Positions 50,447 through 57,995 of a stretch of DNA of 64,000 nt are shown in pieces. Both the position numbers and the translations under genes were made by a program. Each line of letters starts with the position of its first letter. The stretch's first letter is position 1. Source of the DNA: Mariprofundus ferrooxydans PV-1 (GTDB taxonomy: Bacteria > Pseudomonadota > Zetaproteobacteria > Mariprofundales > Mariprofundaceae); assembly GCF_000153765.1 (NCBI RefSeq), contig NZ_DS022294.1:314150-378149 (forward strand), given 5' to 3'. A model generated the notes under the pieces. It searched no databases, was not told where the DNA came from, and saw nothing but the letters and a program-made list of their open reading frames with translations.

Positions 50447-51112
50447 TCATTGACCCGAGCGCCGACTGCGCTGCTGCGCCTGCTCCCTGCGCCAACGTTC
50501 AATATTGGCATGGTTACCGGAGAGCAGCACCGGCGGCACCGCTTTTCCTTCAAATACTTCGGGGCGGGTATAGTGCGGCCAGTCGAGAATCCCCTCCTCG
50601 GTGAATGAGTCGAGCACGGCCGATTCAGCACTGCCCAGCACGTCAGGCAGCAAACGAATCACACTGTCCAGCACGCACATGGCTGCAGGCTCGCCACCGG
50701 AGAGCACATAATCACCCAGCGAAAGCTGTTCATCGACATAATCACAGATACGCTCATCAAAACCTTCATAGCGACCACACAACAGGGTAACAGAGGTTTT
50801 TTCGGTATATTCGAGTGCCTTGGCCTGAGTAAAACGTGTACCGGACGGAGTCAGCATCACCACATGCGTATCAGGCTGCCTCTCTCTGGCCGCCCGAATG
50901 GATGCAACCACCGGATCCGGCTTCATCAGCATACCCGGACCACCGCCGTAAGGGGTGTCGTCTACCGTGTGATGTTTATCTGTAGCAAAATCGCGAATCT
51001 GGATGCAATCCACTGCCACAAGACCGGTGGCAATCGCACGCTTGGGAATCGAACAGGAGAGCGGCGAATCAAAGAACTCCGGAAACAGCGTCAGGATCTG
51101 GGCGTGAAACAT
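50447..51112 (-). CDS. trmD: tRNA (guanine37-N1)-methyltransferase
   Basis: The 221-residue SPOUT enzyme methylates G37 next to the anticodon. MFHAQILTLFPEFFDSPLSC, the substrate segment RDFATDKHHTVDDTPYGGGPGM, LLCGRYEGFDERICDYVD, LGDYVLSGGEPAAMCVLDS and the C-terminal LLSGNHANIERWRREQA are all characteristic. The frame extends to 51202, but ATG 51112 fits the family and overlaps rimM by 22 bp, as expected for coupled genes. It is slightly shorter at the C-terminus than E. coli TrmD. Confidence 0.97.
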   Translation of the reverse strand: MFHAQILTLFPEFFDSPLSCSIPKRAIATGLVAVDCIQIRDFATDKHHTVDDTPYGGGPGMLMKPDPVVASIRAARERQPDTHVVMLTPSGTRFTQAKALEYTEKTSVTLLCGRYEGFDERICDYVDEQLSLGDYVLSGGEPAAMCVLDSVIRLLPDVLGSAESAVLDSFTEEGILDWPHYTRPEVFEGKAVPPVLLSGNHANIERWRREQAQQRSRRSGQ

Positions 51113-51642
51113 ACGTCCATTCCCTCTGGCAGATCCACAGTGATCACGCAGTCGTCCAGATTTACATCCGTCACCACATCTTCGATAAATGGAATCAGCC
51201 ACTCGCCCGGCTCTGCCGCATCATCCGGCGTCTGCACCAGCAGATTGTCCTGTGCGCCATACTCTTCCAGCGCGGTCACCGTACCGAGGGGCTCAAGCGT
51301 ACCCTCTTTGATAACCCGACAACCGATCAGCTCTTCCCACAGGTATTCATCATCGTCTGTTTCAACGACATCAATGGGAACCCATACTTTAAGCTTTTTG
51401 AATAGTGCGGCCTGATCACAGTCGCTAACGCCTTCAAGCTCAGCCAGCATACGCTTGCCATGCTGCCAGCAGCGCCTGACCGGATAGGCCTTCGCCGTTG
51501 CGGCCGTTTTGCCAATCCACCAACAAGAATACCCGGCGATTGCTTGCGCAGGCCGGGTATGCGAGAAAACTATCAACGCACCCTTGAGGCCATGCGCCCC
51601 AAGGATATCGCCAATATGTAATAATGATTCAGCAGTCATCAA
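51091..51642 (-). CDS. rimM: Ribosome maturation factor RimM
   Basis: The 183-residue 30S maturation factor has an N-terminal RimM barrel (HIGDILGAHGLKGALIVFSH) and a C-terminal PRC-type barrel (DEYLWEELIGCRVI...GEWLIPFIEDVVTDVNLDD). It follows rpsP by 39 bp and overlaps trmD, in the usual rpsP-rimM-trmD-rplS order. Confidence 0.95.
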   Translation of the reverse strand: MMTAESLLHIGDILGAHGLKGALIVFSHTRPAQAIAGYSCWWIGKTAATAKAYPVRRCWQHGKRMLAELEGVSDCDQAALFKKLKVWVPIDVVETDDDEYLWEELIGCRVIKEGTLEPLGTVTALEEYGAQDNLLVQTPDDAAEPGEWLIPFIEDVVTDVNLDDCVITVDLPEGMDVCFTPRS

Positions 51643-51681
51643 ACAAAGCCTGATGCAGGCTTCATTGATCAGTCAAGCTGA

Positions 51682-51921
51682 TTACGCGGATGCCTTGGCG
51701 ATCAGGCTAGCCACGCGATCGGATACCTGGGCACCCTGATCGGTCCATGCTTTCACACGCTCAAGGTCCAGCTGGATCACTTCAGGATCTTTGCACGGAT
51801 CAAAATAACCGAGCTTCTCGATAAATGCGCCATCACGACGCTTGCGGCCGTCCATGACGACTACAGAATAAAAAGGACGCTTCTTGCGTCCACCACGGCT
51901 CAGGCGAATCACAGTTGCCAT
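51682..51921 (-). CDS. rpsP: Ribosomal protein S16
   Basis: The 79-residue 30S protein starts [20 protein letters not shown] and includes [20 protein letters not shown]. The ATG at 51921 has GGAGG 9 nt upstream; the ORF open to 52044 is not homologous further up. It leads the operon toward rplS and is divergent from the carbonic anhydrase gene, with about 150 bp between them that should hold both promoters. Confidence 0.97.
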   Translation of the reverse strand: MATVIRLSRGGRKKRPFYSVVVMDGRKRRDGAFIEKLGYFDPCKDPEVIQLDLERVKAWTDQGAQVSDRVASLIAKASA

Positions 51922-52070
51922 ATTTGTTACCTCCGAAAAATCAGGCGGCGCACTATAGTAGGGGAAGACGCAAGGGGCAAGGTATAGGTGAAAGGAGGCA
52001 CACAGAGGTCCTCCGGAGAAACAATGAAACGTGAAGACAAACATGGAAAACCTCTGCTAGCATCCGCTTC

Positions 52071-52691
52071 ATGCCAACTATCAAGGAAATGCTAGCCGCT
52101 AACGAACAGTGGGCCAATGACATCAAAGAGGCGGATCCGCAGTATTTTATCCGGGCGGCTAAAGAGCAGAAGCCGGAACTGCTATGGGTAGGCTGTGCGG
52201 ATTCCCGCGTAGGCCCGGACCAGTTGATCGGCCTGCCAATGGGTTCGATCTTCGTACATCGTAATATCGGCAACATCTTCGCCACCAATGACCTGAACTG
52301 TCTGGCCGTACTGGAATACGCCATTGATGAGTTGCGGGTGCCGCATATCATCGTTTGCGGCCATTATCGCTGCGGAGGCGTCCAGGCTGCCATGACGCAT
52401 AGCGGTATCCAGCCTGTGGACCTGTGGCTGGACCAGATCCGCTTCATCTATCAGCGACACAAAGACGAACTGGGCGAGCTCGACAAAATGGCGCGCTGGA
52501 ACCGGCTGGCTGAACTGAATGTGGAGGCTCAGGTACACAACATCTGTCGCAACACCGTAGTACGTGAGGCATGGAAACGCGGTCAGGAGGTTAATGTGTT
52601 GGGGCTCATTTACGACATCCATGACGGACGACTCAAACAGCTCGGTCTTGAGTTCCGCTCACAGGCTGAGTGGGAGGCGCACTACAGCTAA
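52071..52691 (+). CDS. can: Beta-class carbonic anhydrase
   Basis: The 206-residue zinc enzyme interconverts CO2 and bicarbonate. The zinc ligands and catalytic dyad are visible: LLWVGCADSRVGPDQLI (Cys with Asp-x-Arg) and IIVCGHYRCGGVQAAM (His and Cys). IFVHRNIGNIFATNDLNCLA and LEYAIDELRVPHII are characteristic of clade B. No leader is seen, so it is cytoplasmic. It is divergent from rpsP and has no ribosome-binding site that stands out. Confidence 0.96.
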   Translation: MPTIKEMLAANEQWANDIKEADPQYFIRAAKEQKPELLWVGCADSRVGPDQLIGLPMGSIFVHRNIGNIFATNDLNCLAVLEYAIDELRVPHIIVCGHYRCGGVQAAMTHSGIQPVDLWLDQIRFIYQRHKDELGELDKMARWNRLAELNVEAQVHNICRNTVVREAWKRGQEVNVLGLIYDIHDGRLKQLGLEFRSQAEWEAHYS

Positions 52692-52760
52692 TAAAGAGAC
52701 ACCGACTTGTTATCGTCATGCCAATGCAAGTCAGTGAATAACGCTGTGCTTACGACAGCA

Positions 52761-54464
52761 TTACCCGGGCTGTCTCTCCTCCTCCAGCGACTCTGTTTCC
52801 AGAGCAAAATTTAACGCTTCCTTATGATAGAGCGCTGCGCGCCATGCCGTGGTTCGATGGCCGCAAAACAGTAGCTTCATACCCACCTGCAGTGGCTGGG
52901 AGCCTCCGGGCAACATCCAGCGGGAATCATCCTGCCTGGCAAACAGCGCAATATACGGCTGGGTCTTCTCCGGGTGCCACGGATCCCGAAGCAGATCGGC
53001 AATCCGGATTTCACGCCCCTTCTCCAGCAACTCGGTAATGGCCGGCGCCTCATAATCGTTGATTTCCAGCTGCCATGTTTCAAATTCATCCACCGGAACT
53101 CTGGCTTCAATGCGCTTCAGGATGGATTCCGCGACCGCATCGGAAACAATCGAAAGGTCGCTTGAGAAGTCCTGCAGCAACGGCATGGAAAGCCACGCAT
53201 GCGCCTTGCGCACAACCACGTAATTGGGCTGCATGATCATATCCAGACCACACGCCCCGAACAGCGCGTCGTCGGTGCGCGTCTCCTGTCTGGCGACCAG
53301 AAATACCCGATCGTTCAGTTGCTTAGCTGCCATCATAATGGAGAGGTTATCGGCATCATCGCTTGTCGCCGCGATAATACCTCCTGCGGACATAATACCT
53401 GCCTGTATTAACGTCTCTTTCTGCGTTCCGCGCGCTATGATGGAGCCATCAGGCAATGCGCTCTTGTCGGGGAATGCATCTATGACCACAACCTTCACAC
53501 CCACAGCGGTCAGCGATTTATGAATGGCCTGCCCCAACCGGCCGAAACCGCACAGAATCCACTGTGAATCGCGCAGCGATGATGCGCGAGCGGCGAGATC
53601 GACGGGGTCCAGCCGCTCGGCAAGCAGACTCTGAAAGCGGAAATGCGCCGGACGCACCAACAGGTTTGCCATGTCTTCGGCAAAAGCTTCGAATGGGTCA
53701 ATCACATGGTGAGTGCCAAAGGCATGCATACTGGCCGTGACATCGCGATGTTCGGAACGGGCAACGACAATGAGATCCGGATGCAACAGGCGGGAGGTGA
53801 TGGCGATCTTGAGGTTCACCTGGTCATTGTCGGTAATCGCCGCAATCGCCCGACACATCGGATGTTTCAGCCCTGCCCTGACAAGATGTTCGGATTCGGA
53901 AGCATCCGCACTCAAGCCCGGCACAAACAAGTGCAAATCATCAATGGCCAGCTCGCTGATAAATTGTTCATTCACATCAATAACAACGCACTGCCGGTTT
54001 TCATGGGTCAGGCGATGGACCAGCAGCCGCCCGGATGTACCATAACCGCAAACAAGATAGAACGGTTCGCGGATATTACGTACATATCGCGCATAAATGG
54101 TGTGGTAGAGTGTCTGACGAAAGGCTTTATCCTGCATCAGCGTCAGAATCGAACCGAACGTATAAAGCCATGCGATCACGGTCGGGTAGATGCAAAGAGC
54201 AACCCAGAAACGCTGCCCCACGGTAAAGGCGTACGGAATTTCGCCAAAACCAATCGTCGTGGACATAAAGCTGACGAAATAAAAGGCCTCAAAAAACGTC
54301 ATGTGATAGGGGTGACCCGACGCATCTACACCCGGGATCAGCACCATCCCCAGAATAGAAATAGAACTCACGCTGATCATAATAATCAGCGGCATTCTCA
54401 TGCGCCTCAGGACAAGGAAAACAATACTTCCCCGATTAGTCGGGTCGGGCTGATAATGCTTCAT
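52761..54464 (-). CDS. Two-helix potassium channel with tandem RCK domains
   Basis: The protein has 567 residues from ATG 54464; the open frame begins with a TTG at 54500. Two membrane helices (about 22-45 and 90-112) flank a pore loop FMSTTIGFGEIPYAF, a variant of TVGYG. Two TrkA-N/RCK domains follow, with Rossmann motifs YLVCGYGTSGRLLVHRL (about 135) and WILCGFGRLGQAIHKSL (about 310), then a C-terminal TrkA-C-like end (about 490-560). The design matches ligand-gated K+ channels. The 54475-54855 gene, 10 bp upstream, encodes a small membrane partner. Confidence 0.82.
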   Translation of the reverse strand: MKHYQPDPTNRGSIVFLVLRRMRMPLIIMISVSSISILGMVLIPGVDASGHPYHMTFFEAFYFVSFMSTTIGFGEIPYAFTVGQRFWVALCIYPTVIAWLYTFGSILTLMQDKAFRQTLYHTIYARYVRNIREPFYLVCGYGTSGRLLVHRLTHENRQCVVIDVNEQFISELAIDDLHLFVPGLSADASESEHLVRAGLKHPMCRAIAAITDNDQVNLKIAITSRLLHPDLIVVARSEHRDVTASMHAFGTHHVIDPFEAFAEDMANLLVRPAHFRFQSLLAERLDPVDLAARASSLRDSQWILCGFGRLGQAIHKSLTAVGVKVVVIDAFPDKSALPDGSIIARGTQKETLIQAGIMSAGGIIAATSDDADNLSIMMAAKQLNDRVFLVARQETRTDDALFGACGLDMIMQPNYVVVRKAHAWLSMPLLQDFSSDLSIVSDAVAESILKRIEARVPVDEFETWQLEINDYEAPAITELLEKGREIRIADLLRDPWHPEKTQPYIALFARQDDSRWMLPGGSQPLQVGMKLLFCGHRTTAWRAALYHKEALNFALETESLEEERQPG

Positions 54465-54474
54465 GCGGATGTCG

Positions 54475-54855
54475 CTAGCGACGCAGCGTGGCTGCTTCAA
54501 TAACCATTAATGTCACGGATACGATATTGGCAACAAGCGCCCCTCCGGAAAGCGACACAGCCACGGCCACAAACTCCGGTGTTACATTGCCGGAGACGTG
54601 ATTGGCATACCCGAGCACCATGGCTGCAGCCAGCAACCCCGCATCGGCAACCAGACTGCTGGCAAGCATCAACGAGCCGAAGTGAGATCGCTCTCCGAGC
54701 TTGAGAATGGTCGCAATCAGGTTGATGACTATCGCTCCAAACAGCTCATAGAGATTATGGTGAATGGCATTGTCGATCTGTCCGTAAAAAAAACCGAAAT
54801 TCATTGATAGCGCCAGCAATACAAAAAACGCAAAGAAAACGCGTTGTAAACTCAT
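54475..54855 (-). CDS. DUF6394-like small membrane protein
   Basis: The 126-residue protein has about four membrane helices and opens MSLQRVFFAFFVLLALSMNF, then GQIDNAIHHNLYELFGAIVI and NLIATILKLGERSHFG. These resemble the DUF6394 family, often encoded beside RCK potassium channels. It ends 10 bp before the channel start on the same strand, so the two are probably one operon and may act together. Function is unknown. Confidence 0.6.
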   Translation of the reverse strand: MSLQRVFFAFFVLLALSMNFGFFYGQIDNAIHHNLYELFGAIVINLIATILKLGERSHFGSLMLASSLVADAGLLAAAMVLGYANHVSGNVTPEFVAVAVSLSGGALVANIVSVTLMVIEAATLRR

Positions 54856-55171
54856 ACTCCCCTCCGTCCGATGATCAGAACCTAGCCCCTCACATGGGCT
54901 TGTCCAGCCGCCACCAACACGTCAGGGGCCAAGCTCGACTTTTCCTGTAGACTGTCGTGATTCGAGCCATGACGCACCAACAATGCAAATCCCGACAGAC
55001 ATGTTTGCAACACATAAGTAGCAGCAATATTCATGAACAATATTGTGTCAGCCCTCGCGCACAGATTTTGCTTACAACCCCCGCGATAAGGCAGCGTCGC
55101 ATACAAAGCTTTTTGCCCCTGACGCTAACGGGGAGTGGATGAATTTCCGGTGTGCTAATATTCATCATAAA

Positions 55172-55270
55172 TTAAAGCATGCCGGCGATACTGCCAATGA
55201 TGATCAGCCCGAGCATTACAACAAAACACACTGTCATCACGGGACTCCCACTGATGATACCGGCTGACAT
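55172..55270 (-). CDS. Possible 32-residue single-helix membrane peptide
   Basis: A minus-strand ORF, ATG 55270 to TAA 55172, encodes MSAGIISGSPVMTVCFVVML and continues GLIIIGSIAGML: one hydrophobic helix with almost no soluble part. A weak AGG lies 4 nt before the ATG. The rest of the 460-bp gap between DUF6394 (ends 54855) and the gene at 55317 shows no other gene. It may be a real small membrane peptide or chance. Confidence 0.35.
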   Translation of the reverse strand: MSAGIISGSPVMTVCFVVMLGLIIIGSIAGML

Positions 55271-55316
55271 GACCTGCACTTAAAATCACACACAACCCCG
55301 GCAAGGAGGCACAACC

Positions 55317-55853
55317 ATGACCAAACAACCGGAAAACTTTATTGGCGCCGTATTCGCCAATCCCGATGACGCCCATACCATTGTCGAAGACATGGTACGA
55401 CACGGATTCATGATGGATCAGGTATCCATACTGCACAAGGCGGGTGGTCAGGGCGATGACTTTCTCGGCATCGCCTATACCAATGAAAAGGAGCGATTCA
55501 GGATCTGGGGCACCCAGGGAGCGCTGTGGGGATCTGTGGGCGGCCTGCTCGCCGGCGCCGCCGGACTGGTTCTGATCCCGGCTATCGGACCTGTGTTCAT
55601 TGCCGGCCCGCTGGTAGAGATCATCGCCGGCGCAACCGTTGGCGCAGGTATCATGGCTACCGGTGCCGCCGCTTCCCACTTAACCATAGCCATGCGCCGT
55701 ATGGGCCTGCCCGAAGAGAAGCTGGATACGCTTCATCAGGCCATCATGGATGGAAAAACTGTCGTCATCATGCACTGCGGCTACGACGATCCGGACACAT
55801 GGCGTCAACGCCTGAGCTGGAATGGCGCTGACCCTGTACTTGTTATGCCGTAA
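55317..55853 (+). CDS. Glycine-zipper membrane protein (general-stress-like)
   Basis: The 178-residue protein begins with a small alpha/beta part (FIGAVFANPDDAHTIVEDMV) like that of general stress protein 17M-type domains. A long Gly/Ala-rich hydrophobic stretch follows (about 68-120: GALWGSVGGLLAGAAGLVL, GAGIMATGAAASHL) that could form one or two membrane hairpins, then another alpha/beta element (KTVVIMHCGYDD). AAGGAGG precedes the ATG. No precise function is known; such proteins are often induced by stress. Confidence 0.65.
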   Translation: MTKQPENFIGAVFANPDDAHTIVEDMVRHGFMMDQVSILHKAGGQGDDFLGIAYTNEKERFRIWGTQGALWGSVGGLLAGAAGLVLIPAIGPVFIAGPLVEIIAGATVGAGIMATGAAASHLTIAMRRMGLPEEKLDTLHQAIMDGKTVVIMHCGYDDPDTWRQRLSWNGADPVLVMP

Positions 55854-55874
55854 ATTAATAAAGGGAGAACACCA

Positions 55875-56546
55875 ATGAAGCGACAATCCATCATTACCAG
55901 AAAACGACTATTGTGCGCATGCGCCCCTCTTCTGGCACTCTCCTTCAGTATGCCGGTCGCCGCCACAGCCTCGCCAAAGCCCGGCAACTACTGTCCTGAT
56001 ACGGTTGCCACATTGCACGCCGTGGCAAATGACCTTTCAGCCGGTCTTGATTTGACCATGCGCTCCAGATCGGCGCAAATCAATGGCAATCCGGCGACGG
56101 CAGTCACTGACCTGAACTCCGTCGGAAGCACATTAAGCCTGGCAGCAAGTCATGGTACGGCAGCACGCACAAGTCTGTTGATTGATGCCATCATACAGGC
56201 GAAACCGGCCGCGGACTATGCCCGGCTGCTTACATGGTTTCCCCTGCTACATGCATCATTGCAACCGCTCGGGGATGACGCCGCGGCAAGAGCTGCCGAT
56301 GATTTAATCAGCCGGGCCGAAGATATCATGCAGGGCGATCAGGAAGGCGACCCGCTGCAACTGCTCAATGAGGCGCGTCATATGTTGGCCTGTGACGGGC
56401 TGGACATCCCCCTACAGGAAGCAATACAGGCGCGGGATAAGCTGATCAGCAGCTTCAGTGAGCACACAAAAGCCAACGCCTACGATCCCCTGCTGAAAGC
56501 ACTACACAGCGCACTGGCTTATACGCTGAAGAGCAATGAACCATGA
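55875..56546 (+). CDS. Exported helical protein of unknown function
   Basis: The 223-residue protein starts with a signal peptide (RKRLLCACAPLLALSFSMPVAATA) and continues as an alanine-rich helical protein with no catalytic motif noticed. It contains two cysteines (NYCPDTV; MLACDGL) that could pair in the periplasm. It is 21 bp after the glycine-zipper gene on the same strand, with AGGGAG before the ATG, so it is probably co-transcribed. Confidence 0.6.
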   Translation: MKRQSIITRKRLLCACAPLLALSFSMPVAATASPKPGNYCPDTVATLHAVANDLSAGLDLTMRSRSAQINGNPATAVTDLNSVGSTLSLAASHGTAARTSLLIDAIIQAKPAADYARLLTWFPLLHASLQPLGDDAAARAADDLISRAEDIMQGDQEGDPLQLLNEARHMLACDGLDIPLQEAIQARDKLISSFSEHTKANAYDPLLKALHSALAYTLKSNEP

Positions 56547-56708
56547 TCTTCACACCTGTTACATCCGAAGCACACAATATATTCATCTAACAGTCATGAA
56601 CGACCCACAGCAGTTTCATATTTCACGGCCTACATTTCCGCCCGGTCGGATGCAGCGCCACGGATGCTGAGCTGACCGGATTAAAACTGGAAAACAGGAG
56701 CGTATGTG

Positions 56709-57674
56709 ATGAAAAACAGAAGCATAAATAGTCGTATCAACACGATGGTAAGTGCCGCAGCCATTTGCGCTACAACACTTGCTTTCGGCATCAATGCACA
56801 AGCCGGAGAACACCATGCCATAACCAGCTCGACCACTGTCACACCTGTCAACACGCTGACCAACCAGGAGAATCAGTCACTCTCCCTGGCTGCTTCCCGG
56901 GTCCTTTATCACGCGGAGACAGCTCAACTGGCTCTCGCCGACAAAAAAAAGGACGATGCACTAACACAGATTGATCAGGGGCTGAAGCTGATCAAAATCA
57001 TCAAAGCCTCTGTCCCGAAATATAAAATCACAACATCCATCAAGGCGCCCGGGGAAAGCTACAAGAGCTCTGAACAGGTTCCCCAGCGCTATGTAACCGT
57101 GCTTAGTGATGCTTATCTTGAAGATATCATCGCGCCTGTCCTTCAGAGCAGAAAGAGTAAAGGCGGGCACCACAAGGCTACGTCAAACCCGGAAGAGGAT
57201 TTTTCCATGCAAGGCCGGGTCATCATCTCATTGGATACGATTCTTGCAGAGCACATGCTTAATCAGGCGAAGTCCGACCTGAAAGCCAACAAACTCTCCG
57301 ATGCCGACAACGCGTTAACGACGATAAAAAACGAAGGCGTTGTTTTTGAATCCGTATCCGTACCGCAGCCGTTAGCCGAAGCGGCAGATAATCTCTATCT
57401 GGCAAAAACTGAAATGTTCAATGGTCGTTATCACAACGCCTATGTGACGCTCAAGGAGGCGTCAAAGGATTTGAAGGCCTATGAATCGATCAGCGGCAAT
57501 GTTCGTGGCAGGGATGCACGCGGACTTCGCATGAAAATCGATACATTAACGGCGAAAATTGACGCCCTTAAAGACAAAAATGAAACCAGAAAAATCATAA
57601 ACGACGCCAAAGACGATATTGTCTCATGGGGTCACGAAGTGAGAAGCTGGTTCGGCAAACAGTTGAACCGCTGA
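56709..57674 (+). CDS. YfdX-family periplasmic protein
   Basis: The 321-residue protein begins with a signal peptide (about 1-32, ending INAQAGE). The mature part is helical and includes ASRVLYHAETAQLALADKKK and LLNQAKSDLKANKLSDADNAL-like repeated helices, matching the YfdX family of periplasmic acid- or stress-linked proteins. AGGAG lies 8 nt before the ATG at 56709; a GTG directly before it is less likely. It is followed by a perfect hairpin at 57683. Function is not established for the family. Confidence 0.6.
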   Translation: MKNRSINSRINTMVSAAAICATTLAFGINAQAGEHHAITSSTTVTPVNTLTNQENQSLSLAASRVLYHAETAQLALADKKKDDALTQIDQGLKLIKIIKASVPKYKITTSIKAPGESYKSSEQVPQRYVTVLSDAYLEDIIAPVLQSRKSKGGHHKATSNPEEDFSMQGRVIISLDTILAEHMLNQAKSDLKANKLSDADNALTTIKNEGVVFESVSVPQPLAEAADNLYLAKTEMFNGRYHNAYVTLKEASKDLKAYESISGNVRGRDARGLRMKIDTLTAKIDALKDKNETRKIINDAKDDIVSWGHEVRSWFGKQLNR

Positions 57675-57682
57675 TATGTGTG

Positions 57683-57716
57683 GTAAGCCGGCACTAACGG
57701 ATTAGTGCCGGCTTAC
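57683..57716 (+). terminator. Perfect 15-bp hairpin after the YfdX gene
   Basis: GTAAGCCGGCACTAA (57683-57697) and its exact complement TTAGTGCCGGCTTAC (57702-57716) flank a CGGA loop, 9 bp after the stop. There is no T-run, so it may block exonucleases or act as a Rho-aided end rather than a classical terminator. Confidence 0.6.
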
Positions 57717-57872
57717 ACTTCGATACTGGCGCACAATCAATATTGTATGCTTTGAACATCAGTCGGGACACCCTCCACAGGATCTCTCCCTGTCATACTA
57801 CTGGTTGTGCGCAAAGGGACACCTTGCTCCCTGTCAGCTTGCGAGAAATGGTTCTCTAACAAGGAGAAGTAC

Positions 57873-57995
57873 ATGAACAGCAACCACCCGACCATCAGCC
57901 TGAGATCAAAAATACCTTTACCGGTCAGTGAAGACTATACCACCGCGGGAGCAATGCCTGACCCGCTTCCACTTGCTCTGGCAGCCACGGCATGA
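57873..57995 (+). CDS. Upstream 40-codon ORF (translational coupler or leader)
   Basis: AAGGAG precedes an ATG at 57873 that opens MNSNHPTISLRSKIPLPVSE. It ends LPLALAATA with a stop overlapping the glucoamylase start by 4 bp, so it could couple translation to the larger gene. The peptide has no recognised family. Confidence 0.5.
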   Translation: MNSNHPTISLRSKIPLPVSEDYTTAGAMPDPLPLALAATA

